From Deltaproteobacteria bacterium (GTDB taxonomy: Bacteria; Desulfobacterota; Desulfobacteria; Desulfobacterales; ETH-SRB1): a stretch of DNA of 16,658 nucleotides. The stretch's first letter is position 1. Every line of letters starts with the position of its first letter. The notes beneath the pieces were generated by a model. That model did no database searches, was not told where the DNA came from, and worked only from the letters and a program-made list of their open reading frames with translations. Shown piece by piece: positions 6,983 through 15,078 of the stretch. The stretch is taken from NCBI GenBank assembly GCA_019314185.1, contig JAFCZU010000022.1, positions 1 to 16,658 of the forward strand, in the 5' to 3' direction. The position numbers and the translations under genes were made by a program.

Positions 6983-8127
6983 TTTATTTTTTCCGGTCGG
7001 TGCCTCAATTCAGCCATCAAGGCATCCGCGAAAAACTTGGCAGCCCAATTAGGGTACTGGTATGGATGATAATAGCCGTCAATGGGCCAGGAACCAGGTA
7101 TGCCTCCTAGGATATTAGGGTCATCCGTCTGGATATCCTGTATAGACATGTTGAAAAGATTGGCGCGTTGAGCTGACTCGAAGAATTTTCTTTCCCCTGT
7201 GATCTCAAAAAGACGGATAAAGTTGACCGCAAGCTGGCTATTACCCGTGAGACAGCTCCATCTACACTTCGCCTTCCATTTACGATTGAACTGACCTGCC
7301 CAGGAGCCGTTTCGTTTCTGTTTTTTCAGAAGCGCTCGCGCTGCTTTGAGAGCGGCTTCAATATATTTATCTTCCTTCAGGAAATCACCCACCTCCAAAA
7401 AACCGCGCATAGCATAAGCAATTGTGTGAGTGAAAGGACGCTTGTTGTCAGTAAGGCAGTTGTTCTCCCACCATCCATTAGTAAGCTGCTGGGTTAACGC
7501 CCAATCCAGATTCCTTCCGGCTGCTTGGCTGTATCGCTCATTGCCGGTCACTTTATGTGCCTCAATCAAACCCCAGGCCGTTCGTGTATTATAAGTATTT
7601 AAGCTTGTCTTTGTTTTCGTGGAACCGAATTTCCGCCACGCGCCGTCATTGTCCTGAACGTCGCACAGCCAATCAGCCGCACGTGCAAGAGAGTTCAGAT
7701 ATCGCTCGTTTTTCGTCTCTTCGTAAGCCCGAGCCCAGCCGAAGAGCACCTGGCCAGTGTTAAAAATAGTAGGTTTTGTAAGGTTATCCTCTATAGTTCC
7801 TGCGCGTACAGCTCCATCGGCCAACTGAACTTCGCATTCCCAATTTGCCATTTTCTCAGCAGCTTCACGATAAACATTCTCTCCGGTTAAATGAAAAAAA
7901 TCAAACATCGTTGGAATTATATATCCGGTTGTCTCTGGATAGGAAGCCTTCCATTCCGGTAATTTGACAAAAAAGGCCTGAGCAACGCCATCGTCGGGAG
8001 TGACAGCCTGTGCCCTCTTTATCCACTTAATGGCCTTATCCAACTGTTTGTTAAGGTTGTATATATCGTTGGGGAGGCTTGCCGCTTGAGTTTTATAACG
8101 CTTCCTAAGTATCGAAAAAAAACTCAT
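6979..8127 (-). CDS. Alpha/alpha-toroid protein with regular QW-like repeats, unknown activity
   Basis: This 382-residue protein has no signal peptide or membrane segment. It contains Q-x3-G-x-[W/V] units starting at Gln101, Gln158, Gln214 and Gln270 (for example QDNDGAW, QKRNGSW), spaced 56-57 residues apart, each preceded by a helical stretch (TGN/TKNERY...A..W). This is the pattern of six-hairpin or alpha/alpha-barrel proteins: terpene-cyclase-like folds, GH88-type hydrolases, polysaccharide lyases and epimerases. Other possible active-site segments are KPTIFNTGQVLFGW (118-131), CLTGNSQLAV (292-301) and GSWPIDGYYHPYQYPNW (345-361). I cannot assign a reaction. It sits between GT2 and GT4 genes with ATGA overlaps on both sides, so it should be made stoichiometrically with them. 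It may modify or check an intermediate in the cytoplasm. Confidence 0.75.
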   Translation of the reverse strand: MSFFSILRKRYKTQAASLPNDIYNLNKQLDKAIKWIKRAQAVTPDDGVAQAFFVKLPEWKASYPETTGYIIPTMFDFFHLTGENVYREAAEKMANWECEVQLADGAVRAGTIEDNLTKPTIFNTGQVLFGWARAYEETKNERYLNSLARAADWLCDVQDNDGAWRKFGSTKTKTSLNTYNTRTAWGLIEAHKVTGNERYSQAAGRNLDWALTQQLTNGWWENNCLTDNKRPFTHTIAYAMRGFLEVGDFLKEDKYIEAALKAARALLKKQKRNGSWAGQFNRKWKAKCRWSCLTGNSQLAVNFIRLFEITGERKFFESAQRANLFNMSIQDIQTDDPNILGGIPGSWPIDGYYHPYQYPNWAAKFFADALMAELRHRPEKIK

Positions 8128-9149
8128 TGCAATTTAAATCCTTCCGTTTTCAATTGAGCCTTAATTTTTCTTATAATTGCAATATTTTTTTTACCCAGCA
8201 TAGTTAGCAAAAACCAAGGTAAAGCATTAAATCCTGCTCTTTTGAAGGAGCTAAAGAAGAACTTTTGCGACAATTCAATTTCATCGGCATACCACATTTG
8301 TTTGCCTAAATAGTAGAATGCTTTTGAAAGAATCGATTTGAGTTCGGAACCTTCTTTCGCGATGAGGGCACTGCATGCCTTTTCATAACGAGTTAAGACT
8401 TTGAATAAAGAAATTGCCAATATCTTGCGATCAACATCCGAAATGTTACTCCCATGAAATTGGCGTTTCCGTACTAACACTTCAGGAATGAGACCCATCG
8501 GAGAAATCATCGCCAACCTGATCCACATATCACGATCCTCAACAATATTGAGTGACTCGTCAAAAAAACCTGCTTTATTAATACACTCTCTTGTTACAAT
8601 AACACTTGAAGTCGAAACAAATGAATGCGTAAAAAGTAAGGTAAGAGGAAATCGCAGCTTTGAGGGCGTATCCGGGAGCTTGGCCTTTAACAAAGAGTGA
8701 CTCAGATAAGATTCAAAGAGAACGGAATCGCCAGAAAAATATTCTTCGTCAGAGACGAGAAAACCAACTTCAGGATACCTGTCAAAAAAAGCAAGCTGCT
8801 TCTCAAGCTTGTTTGGAAGCCAAAGATCGTCGGAATCCAAAAAAGCAATGTAACAACCTTTTGCAGCCTGTATACCTCTATTCCTGGCCGCTGAAACGCC
8901 CTGATTGTGCTGGCAGATATATGTGACGCATTTCCTCCCAACGTATGAACTAATAACCTTTCTAGTATCATCTGTTGAGCCATCATCCACTATTATGAGT
9001 TCAAGATCATTACAGCCTTGGTTCAAAACTGAATCAATAGCCTCAGGAATGTATTTGGCACAATTGTAAGTGGGCATTACAATAGAGACTCGTGGGACAG
9101 AGTTAGTTCCTGACACACTAGACCGCATTGTCATCAAGGGCTCAGTCAC
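8124..9149 (-). CDS. Glycosyltransferase family 2 (GT-A fold)
   Basis: Family 2 inverting glycosyltransferase. From the preferred start, VSIVMPTYN is at 21-29, LIIVDDGST at 51-59 (nucleotide binding), GVSAARNRGI at 84-93 and FLDSDD at 103-108, the DXD-type metal site. EDRDMW later in the protein corresponds to the catalytic-base region. The frame opens at a TTG (9173) with no ribosome site. GTG at 9149 has GGAG about 10 nt upstream, and ATG at 9134 is a further option; the conserved domain begins after all three. The C-terminal 120 residues are helical and lack clear membrane spans. Its stop overlaps the ATG of the toroid gene (ATGA). It likely transfers a sugar early in repeat-unit assembly. 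Confidence 0.92.
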   Translation of the reverse strand: MTEPLMTMRSSVSGTNSVPRVSIVMPTYNCAKYIPEAIDSVLNQGCNDLELIIVDDGSTDDTRKVISSYVGRKCVTYICQHNQGVSAARNRGIQAAKGCYIAFLDSDDLWLPNKLEKQLAFFDRYPEVGFLVSDEEYFSGDSVLFESYLSHSLLKAKLPDTPSKLRFPLTLLFTHSFVSTSSVIVTRECINKAGFFDESLNIVEDRDMWIRLAMISPMGLIPEVLVRKRQFHGSNISDVDRKILAISLFKVLTRYEKACSALIAKEGSELKSILSKAFYYLGKQMWYADEIELSQKFFFSSFKRAGFNALPWFLLTMLGKKNIAIIRKIKAQLKTEGFKLQ

Positions 9150-9215
9150 GTTTGACGTTCTCCAATGCTTCAAGCATCAAAAAAATGCTACAGCATCTGT
9201 CTTGAGGGAGAGCGA

Positions 9216-10436
9216 TTATTCCTTCTGCAAAGCTGCAGCTAAGTAAGCTCCACCTTGCATAGACAGTTGCTTCAATTCGGGCATTCGCCTCCTGAGAGAT
9301 TCAACGATGGTTTCCCTGTTTGAAACTAGGGAATTAAAACGGTCAATGAGATTTTCCAGTGTTATCGACCTTCCATCTATGACATAATCCGCGTGACCGT
9401 AAGCCTGCTGAAGAATCCCGAAGGCCTTTTTACTATAAGCTATCGCTATGGTAGGAACATTACTAGATAAAGATGCAATTGTTGAATGTGTTCTGTAGCC
9501 GATGAAATAATCACACTGACTGATCGCATCCTTGATTTCGTCTGCCTGCATATCGTAGTCAGCGGCCATTAAAACACTATTTTTTCGGTTGACGCTTCTC
9601 ATCACGTTTCTACACGCTATATAATCATCGTTTCCTTCATACATCACATGAGGCACCAAGTATACTGTAGCATTCAAGCTATCAATTGCATGTTGAACAA
9701 ATTGCGTCATGATCTGCTCATATGTCTTTCTTTCAGTGCCCAGGAAGCCAGATCTAAGTGCGGAGATACCAAGTCCTATCACGCAGTTTGATGGGCCGGA
9801 GGCTGTCAATGCGCTACGCTCAGTCCTTCTACCTTTTAGCACAAAGGCTGGATCGGCGACCAGGCGAACATTGTCGGTTATGCCTATGCTCTCTAAGTAG
9901 TCCTGTGACCAAGACTCGCGGACAGTTATGAGAGTCGATTTCGAAAGCACTTCTGTAGCTATCCGCCGTAAATCCTCGTTGTTGAAAGGGCCGATTGAGG
10001 CGCCCCAAACTACCGTGGCTTTCCCAAGATATTGAGCATATTGCAGACAGTTAAGATTTTCGGTTGGTAGCTCTAGTCCATAACTTTCAGTGAAATTATC
10101 GCCTCCCACAGCTACCACTAAGTCTGCCTTGGAGTAGTATGTGTGCATATTCCTCTGCCAGTATAGACCTTCAGGGTATCCTGGTGGAAGGCCGAGACGG
10201 TGCTTGATAGATGATAATACCGTGTGTACTGTCCGGCGATAGAGCAGTGGAACAAATCTGACAGGAACTTCCCATGTGTCAACAATAGAAGAGTCATATT
10301 GCATCCTTTCGGAATCCATAAGAACTATAAAAGAGGCGTCTTGGAGGTACCTCCTAATGACCAATGCTGAGCACCTAACTATGGCCTCACAACCCCGATT
10401 CTTGCATGTATCATGCCCTATGAAAAGAACTTTCAT
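9216..10436 (-). CDS. Polysaccharide pyruvyl transferase family protein
   Basis: This 406-residue protein matches the polysaccharide pyruvyl transferase family (CsaB/WcaK type), whose members transfer a ketal pyruvate from phosphoenolpyruvate to a sugar, giving the polymer negative charge. Visible family features are the N-terminal NRGCEAIV segment (13-20), VAVGGDNF (108-115), WGASIGPF (144-151), TVRESWS (171-177), DPAF (195-198) and GYRTHSTIASL (313-323), the Arg-x-His motif near the catalytic region, followed by VPTIAIAYSKKAFG. It is a cytoplasmic protein with no signal sequence. An AGGTGG ribosome site precedes the ATG at 10436. It lies two genes downstream of an FrhB-type relic, a common partner of pyruvyl transferase genes in such loci. 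Some family members have other roles, so the exact reaction is not certain. Confidence 0.86.
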   Translation of the reverse strand: MKVLFIGHDTCKNRGCEAIVRCSALVIRRYLQDASFIVLMDSERMQYDSSIVDTWEVPVRFVPLLYRRTVHTVLSSIKHRLGLPPGYPEGLYWQRNMHTYYSKADLVVAVGGDNFTESYGLELPTENLNCLQYAQYLGKATVVWGASIGPFNNEDLRRIATEVLSKSTLITVRESWSQDYLESIGITDNVRLVADPAFVLKGRRTERSALTASGPSNCVIGLGISALRSGFLGTERKTYEQIMTQFVQHAIDSLNATVYLVPHVMYEGNDDYIACRNVMRSVNRKNSVLMAADYDMQADEIKDAISQCDYFIGYRTHSTIASLSSNVPTIAIAYSKKAFGILQQAYGHADYVIDGRSITLENLIDRFNSLVSNRETIVESLRRRMPELKQLSMQGGAYLAAALQKE

Positions 10437-10550
10437 GCGACCACCTATTCGTTGATAGAGTATTTGGTAATGTAGAATATAGCCATACCAGCAGAGTGGG
10501 CAACTGGCCAGCCTTGTGGACTAGAGAACGACATGCGACACGAAACCAAA

Positions 10551-11765
10551 TTACTTCGTCCTGTTAACACTATGGTTTCTATTCAATAGTAAGGCATTAA
10601 ATGCAGTTGTTGCTCCCTGTACCCAGGAATTGTGTCCATAGTGTTGTGAATATCTCCCTATTCCACCACAGTCGCCACTTGCGCCAATTAGAAAACCCTT
10701 CTCTGTAGTTTCCGCCATCAATGCGTTATGAGCTTTGTCGAGCATTTGATAATATTCTTGTGATAATAGTCGTAGGCCAATAGCTTTCTCTATGGCGTAT
10801 GCAATCATTGCCGTTCCTGACGTTTCCTTCCTAGCATATGGATTAGTTATGGACCACGACCAGGAGCCGTCCGGGTTCTGATGATTGTGCAAGCTTTCCG
10901 CAAGTCTTTCCAAAGCGGCAATCATTTGGCCTCTATGACTATTCTCAACAGGCAGGTATTCCAGTATCCCCACTAGGCCATAGAGATACCATCCAGTCCC
11001 CCTCCCCCAACCCAATATCCCAACATGTTCCTTACTTTCTGATATGTAACCATGATAGGGTAATCCGGTAACTGGGTCCACTCCATGATTTATGAAGGCG
11101 ACTATCTGCAATACTGCCATTCTCGTTGCCTGCTGTTTGCCATAAATCTTTCCATAACGTGCCAGAAATGGACAAATCATGCCCAGGCTATCAACAAGTA
11201 CAAGTTCAGAGTGCTTTTCGCGATACGGTATTATCCCAGACCTTGTACGCCGATATGACATCAAAGAGGCATACAATTCTTCAATGGTTTTTGAGTATTT
11301 TGTCCGGCCTGTAATTTGCTCCAGATATATTAATGTATTACCATGCATCATGTTTCCCAGATATTTTGTGGTACCCGGCGTTCTAAAGGAGCCCGTGTGG
11401 TCTATATATGAGTCATAAAACTTAATCAAGTAATCCAAATCATTGCTAATGCCAAATATCTCATGACAACGCTCCATTGCATCTGCCAATATTGCCGTTG
11501 GCCACCAAAGACCAGTTTTTTCACTAAACATTTCCTCTATGGAAATTTCCTTAATCTTAACAAAATATTCTGATGACAACCCTGGCCGTGACCAGTCTTT
11601 CATATCTCCCTGTCTGATAATCTGTACCTTATTCTGAACTCCTGAGACTATCCATGGTAGGTAATAATATATCGCACCCACATTGAGGATGAGCAACAGT
11701 ACATTACATAGAATAATAGAACAACCAACTTTTCTCGTTTTAATGTATTCGACGACTGGATTCAT
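10551..11765 (-). CDS. Membrane-anchored GH88/GH105-like six-hairpin protein
   Basis: This 404-residue protein has one N-terminal hydrophobic segment at about 13-36, so the catalytic domain probably faces the periplasm. The body matches unsaturated rhamnogalacturonyl/glucuronyl hydrolases: VDSLGMICPFLARYG (191-205), where Asp192 aligns with the family's catalytic Asp, LPYHGY (235-240), GWGRGTGWYLYGL (252-264) and ETSGTAMIAYA (314-324). The family normally cleaves the unsaturated uronic acid left by polysaccharide lyases. The chosen ATG at 11765 has an ideal AGGAAGG site; an ATG at 11780 overlapping the relic's stop (ATGA) is the alternative. In a biosynthetic operon it may trim or edit the nascent polymer (inference); a lyase partner is not visible. 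Confidence 0.8.
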   Translation of the reverse strand: MNPVVEYIKTRKVGCSIILCNVLLLILNVGAIYYYLPWIVSGVQNKVQIIRQGDMKDWSRPGLSSEYFVKIKEISIEEMFSEKTGLWWPTAILADAMERCHEIFGISNDLDYLIKFYDSYIDHTGSFRTPGTTKYLGNMMHGNTLIYLEQITGRTKYSKTIEELYASLMSYRRTRSGIIPYREKHSELVLVDSLGMICPFLARYGKIYGKQQATRMAVLQIVAFINHGVDPVTGLPYHGYISESKEHVGILGWGRGTGWYLYGLVGILEYLPVENSHRGQMIAALERLAESLHNHQNPDGSWSWSITNPYARKETSGTAMIAYAIEKAIGLRLLSQEYYQMLDKAHNALMAETTEKGFLIGASGDCGGIGRYSQHYGHNSWVQGATTAFNALLLNRNHSVNRTK

Positions 11766-11770
11766 AAGGA

Positions 11771-11777
11771 CCTTCCT
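11771..11777 (-). promoter_or_regulatory. Ribosome binding site deciding the GH88/105-like start
   Basis: AGGAAGG lies 5 nt upstream of the ATG at 11765, whereas the in-frame ATG at 11780 has no purine-rich tract before it. This makes 11765 the better start. The site sits at the very end of the FrhB-type relic. Confidence 0.6.
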
Positions 11778-12135
11778 CATGACAGTAAAGCACGAAGAAG
11801 AAAAGTCACCATTCCTCCAGACGCACCTCTTTCGCTAATTTCATCTTTGTTAGCAAAGCCCAGCATGCATGTGTGATAGTATCCAATGACATGATCCGTC
11901 TTTATATCCGGAACGGAAGAGAATAGTGCATTAGCAAGTTCATCCTCAGTGTTGTCATTGAACGGGCATACCTTAAGGCACAAGCCACATTGAGAACATT
12001 CACCATAATAGGCTGATATTCCCCGTATCGATTAAATGTCATCCTAAGGCAATCTGAAGGACAAATGCCCGCACACGTTCCACAACCACAACATACATTA
12101 GCTGCAACTATCTTATCGACAGTAGTTTCTGGCAT
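11777..12135 (-). pseudogene. FrhB-type (coenzyme F420 hydrogenase/dehydrogenase beta subunit family) relic
   Basis: The first frame (from ATG 12135) encodes a ferredoxin site, CCGCGTCAGICP, with C-x2-C-x2-C-x3-C-P spacing (Cys15, 18, 21, 25), then GEYQPIMV. Near 11998-12001 the reading shifts by one base. The second frame gives CSQCGLCLKVCPFN, a second C-x2-C-x2-C-x3-C-P cluster, followed by ISERGASGGMVTFLLRALLS and a stop at 11777. Joined, these are the first 120 or so residues of an FrhB-family protein normally about 400 long; the flavin-binding C-terminal part is missing. Members in polysaccharide loci commonly sit beside pyruvyl transferases. With both a frameshift and a truncation this is a broken gene. 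A sequencing error could explain the shift but not the truncation. Confidence 0.82.
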
Positions 12136-12320
12136 TTGAGTCTAGTTGGCTTTTTTGTAGCCGGAATGAATCAGGTAATTGAAATATGTGTAAGCATAGT
12201 CGCCAGCCTACCAAACAGTCGTAACCCACAAACAGAGTCTTTCAACAATGCAGGCCCGAGTTCGCTTCAGTGGATTAGACCCTATCATAAGACCTCCGGG
12301 CATCTGAACTATTAACCCAT

Positions 12321-12344
12321 AAGGCCCCCCTGCAGTTGGGCCTT
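12321..12344 (-). terminator. Hairpin just after the methyltransferase gene
   Basis: AAGGCCC and GGGCCTT form a 7-bp stem around a 10-nt loop, starting 6 nt after the methyltransferase stop on the minus strand. No U tract follows, so it is a weak intrinsic terminator at best, or an mRNA-stabilising 3' hairpin. The 214-nt gap to the FrhB-type relic shows no other clear feature. Confidence 0.35.
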
Positions 12345-12349
12345 CTAAT

Positions 12350-13213
12350 CTAACGTCTCGGACCATTTCTAAAGTCGTGATAAAGCCATTTAGGGTAACG
12401 TTCTGCTACCGGTGCAGTTTTTCTCGCCAACGAAAATATTATCGGCCCTCTATACCTAACAGGCACTGAGGAAACTGCTAACAATAGAAGAGTAATAATT
12501 TGTTTGGCAACCATACGTCTGGAATGAATAGATAAATTCACATTCGTAAATAATCTGTCTATTGTAAAGCCGCTAGATTCCGCAAGCTGTTGAACCTCAT
12601 AGGGTGTATATTCCCTCTTATGTCGTAATGAACTATCATGGATATTTGGAGAAAAGGCAGACCAATTGTTAGGATTATTTCCTTGAACAATTCTTAAAAC
12701 TGATAACCAGCTAGAAATATTTGGTGTAGTAAGAACAAGGTTCCCAAATAATTTTAGTATACGATTTGCCTCTGAAAACATTAGCATTGGATCAAGAGCC
12801 AAATGTTCCAAAAGCTCAAAGCAACATACTACATCCACAGATGCATCCTCAACAGGAAGCATATTGGTATCAATATCTAAACACATGACGTCAACTGATT
12901 CACTGTTTTGCCAGTTTTCGATTGCATCAAGTGAGACTTGATGCCCATTTTTATATTTAGTAATGCCTATTACTCTATCATAACCCAAATGAAAGTAGGC
13001 TGGGATCCAATAGGTTGCAAATCCAAGGTCTACTAGTGTACTTTTTGCCTTTGTGGCAGGCGGAATCAATTCAAGCGATTTACGTACTCTTGATAATTCT
13101 GAGGCTTCTGTTAAAAACAGTTTACTTACTTCAGCTCTTTGCCTTGTATCATGATAAATTGATGTGCATAGCTCAATCAAGGCATTATCAGAAAGTTGTT
13201 TGATAGGGTGCAT
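12350..13213 (-). CDS. Class I SAM-dependent methyltransferase
   Basis: This 287-residue protein has a Rossmann-type methyltransferase core. Motif I is LVDLGFATYWIP (60-71), slightly divergent from the usual D-x-G-x-G-x-G because Ala replaces the second Gly. An acidic residue follows in MCLDIDTNMLP (110-120), and the post-motif CCFELLEHLALDP (130-142) and NLVLTTPN (158-165) match Methyltransf_11/23 types. A conserved RHKREYTPYEVQQL segment (198-210) is typical of sugar or lipid-linked-glycan methyltransferases in surface polysaccharide loci. A hydrophobic patch at 236-251 could associate with the membrane. An AGGAG site at 13220-13224, 6 nt from the ATG, supports the start. It probably O-methylates a repeat-unit sugar. 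Confidence 0.87.
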   Translation of the reverse strand: MHPIKQLSDNALIELCTSIYHDTRQRAEVSKLFLTEASELSRVRKSLELIPPATKAKSTLVDLGFATYWIPAYFHLGYDRVIGITKYKNGHQVSLDAIENWQNSESVDVMCLDIDTNMLPVEDASVDVVCCFELLEHLALDPMLMFSEANRILKLFGNLVLTTPNISSWLSVLRIVQGNNPNNWSAFSPNIHDSSLRHKREYTPYEVQQLAESSGFTIDRLFTNVNLSIHSRRMVAKQIITLLLLAVSSVPVRYRGPIIFSLARKTAPVAERYPKWLYHDFRNGPRR

Positions 13214-13254
13214 TCTACTCTCCTAAGTTTGTGAGTTGGTTGAGGTTGGTGGCA

Positions 13255-13276
13255 CTCCCCTGTCAAAGCAGGAGAG
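13255..13276. repeat. Hairpin upstream of the methyltransferase gene
   Basis: CTCCCCTG and CAGGAGAG pair with one mismatch around a 6-nt loop (TCAAAG). It lies about 40 nt upstream of the methyltransferase start, in a 243-nt non-coding stretch. It could be a regulatory dyad or part of a decayed mobile-element end. No U tract follows on either strand. Confidence 0.3.
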
Positions 13277-13456
13277 TTGATAATGTGTCCTGTATGTCAA
13301 GAAGAAAGGGAAACTGTGTGATTTGTATGATAGATAGTAATAGCTAATGAATCCCTGGGGAAGACATAGCCTGAGGAAAGAGGGGGTGGTCGAATACTGC
13401 AGGTATAGGTTGTGAGCTCCCCCGGGGATACCACAAAATAACGGTGCTACTCTGTG
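13277..13456. other. Unexplained purine-rich non-coding stretch
   Basis: The plus strand here is rich in G and A with few T runs, unlike the AT-rich gaps elsewhere. It contains an imperfect long-range inverted repeat: ATCCCTGGGGA at about 13349-13359 against TCCCCCGGGGAT at about 13419-13430. The sequence looks foldable and may be a remnant of a mobile element or a structured RNA. I do not recognise it and see no coding frame of note. Confidence 0.3.
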
Positions 13457-14965
13457 TCAGGAAAGTAATGCATTCCTAATATAGGCTCTTTCTGTTTTGT
13501 CAAACATAGTGAAAAAACTAATCGGTATAAATAATATGACTTGTAAAAATGAAATGGATAATATGTTGATGTATGCTGGCTTTAAAAAATCTTTTAGCAG
13601 ATAGAAATATGCTAATATAGGCAACAGCGTCTTGGCCGCTGTCATGAATATAGTTTTAAAGTAATATTCATAAAGCGATAACTTAATTACGCGGCATGTG
13701 TAAACAGGTTGTATCAGAAGCTTGAAAATAAGCATTTCAATCATCGTACCCATTGCTACGCCATAAATACCATAATATTTAACTAAAATAATGCTTAATA
13801 TAAGATTCAGTACTCCTTCACAGGTATTGGAAACCGCATAATATTTATGCTTGGATATACCATATAAAAGGCTTATGCTTGGGGTCTGCATTAATCCAAC
13901 TGTCACTCCTACCGTTAAGATGGCTATGACATTGTAACTATCGACGTAATCAAGTCCCATCCATCGTATTATAAATGGCTTACCGTAATAAAGGAAACTG
14001 GCTCCAACGAAAACCGAAAGAAATGTGCTAATCTTTGTAGCCTGCAGAAACCATTTTTTAATGGATTTAAAGTCCCCGCGCCCTTCGAATTGGCTGTATA
14101 CCGGCGACATAAACCCTATTGCACTCAACATGAACTGTACAAAATATTCAATTAGCCGGGCTCCAATTGTGTAATGAGTGACAAAGCTTAAATTGAGGAA
14201 GTAGCCAACAACAAACTCGTCTACCTTAAAGCGCAAGAGATCCGCGACTTGGGATATAAAGGTAAAAGAACTATAATTAAAAAGCTGCTTAATCCTGCTT
14301 GCTTTAAAAAGAGACGTGTTTATTTTAATTTGTGGAAAGTTAGACTTGACAAAATAGAAATTGATGAGATAGCCGATTACCTGCACTAAAAATGTTATCC
14401 ATGCAAGTGCAAGTAGCCCGTAGCCATTTGTAATGAAATAAACAATCAGAACGGTTCGAATAATTAACTTGAAAAAATCTGTATAGGCGATGAGGTCATG
14501 CCTAAGTTTCGCAAATAGAATACCTGTAAAAACCCTCATCGGAAATCCTAATGCAACATTTCCACCTAAAATTAGTACAATTTTCCTAAATAATGCTGCT
14601 TCGGCATAGTCTTTTATGAAAACGCCACAAAACACTGCCGCAGCACATGAAAACAGGAAAGCTATAATGCCTATGATTAAGAAAAGTGCCAATGCGGTGT
14701 TCAATACGATATTTATTTCATATGGATTTTTCTGCCCATATGCTCGTGAGATAAATCTTGAAACAGCAGAGGAAAGCCCCAGATCCAGAAAACCGTAATA
14801 TCCTATAAAAATACCCACAAGACTCCAGAATCCGTACAATCTATCTCCAAGAGAATGGATCAAGAAAGGCATCATATAGAAGGAAACAGCAATATTTGAT
14901 GCCAGTAAGGTGACTCTGAAAGCCGAACTAGCCATGAGTCTTTTTAAAATATTAATTGAGTCCAT
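13457..14965 (-). CDS. Wzx-type polysaccharide flippase (MOP superfamily)
   Basis: This 502-residue protein has about 12-14 membrane segments and the family start: a short N-terminal tail, then a first helix leading to YMMPFLIHSLGDRLYGFWSL, and GFLDLGLSSAVSRFISRAYG in the next loop. This is typical of polysaccharide biosynthesis proteins of the RfbX/Wzx group, which flip undecaprenyl-pyrophosphate-linked repeat units from the cytoplasmic to the periplasmic face of the inner membrane. Together with the Wzy_C-type protein at the other end of the locus it points to a Wzx/Wzy-dependent pathway. The ATG at 14965 has no strong ribosome site. The gene is separated by about 195 nt from the FemAB-like gene and 243 nt from the methyltransferase, so it may be its own transcription unit. 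It is more AT-rich and Ile/Phe-rich than its neighbours. Confidence 0.92.
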   Translation of the reverse strand: MDSINILKRLMASSAFRVTLLASNIAVSFYMMPFLIHSLGDRLYGFWSLVGIFIGYYGFLDLGLSSAVSRFISRAYGQKNPYEINIVLNTALALFLIIGIIAFLFSCAAAVFCGVFIKDYAEAALFRKIVLILGGNVALGFPMRVFTGILFAKLRHDLIAYTDFFKLIIRTVLIVYFITNGYGLLALAWITFLVQVIGYLINFYFVKSNFPQIKINTSLFKASRIKQLFNYSSFTFISQVADLLRFKVDEFVVGYFLNLSFVTHYTIGARLIEYFVQFMLSAIGFMSPVYSQFEGRGDFKSIKKWFLQATKISTFLSVFVGASFLYYGKPFIIRWMGLDYVDSYNVIAILTVGVTVGLMQTPSISLLYGISKHKYYAVSNTCEGVLNLILSIILVKYYGIYGVAMGTMIEMLIFKLLIQPVYTCRVIKLSLYEYYFKTIFMTAAKTLLPILAYFYLLKDFLKPAYINILSISFLQVILFIPISFFTMFDKTERAYIRNALLS

Positions 14966-15078
14966 TGAAGAAAACCCGGATAGATTAAATTTGAAAAAGA
15001 GTTAGTCGAGGATGTGAATATAGCGCGTTAGGATGCAATGCTGATCCTTCCATGGTCCTAAGCCTATCACTTGTTTTG

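Noticed and set aside
6979..8127. Squalene-hopene cyclase
   Set aside because: QW-like motifs are present, but the protein is far shorter than the roughly 630 residues of cyclases and the DXDD catalytic motif is not seen.
9150..9173. TTG at 9173 as the start of the GT2 gene
   Set aside because: No ribosome site precedes it, and the extra residues are not part of the conserved domain; GTG 9149 or ATG 9134 fit better.
11777..11983. A separate small ferredoxin-like gene in the second frame
   Set aside because: Its start would be a TTG in the middle of a ferredoxin motif; the Cys residues before it in the same frame show that it is the continuation of the frameshifted FrhB-type gene.
13277..13456. 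Group II intron or insertion sequence
   Set aside because: No reverse transcriptase or transposase frame, no recognisable domain V hairpin, and no clear terminal repeats or target duplication could be seen.
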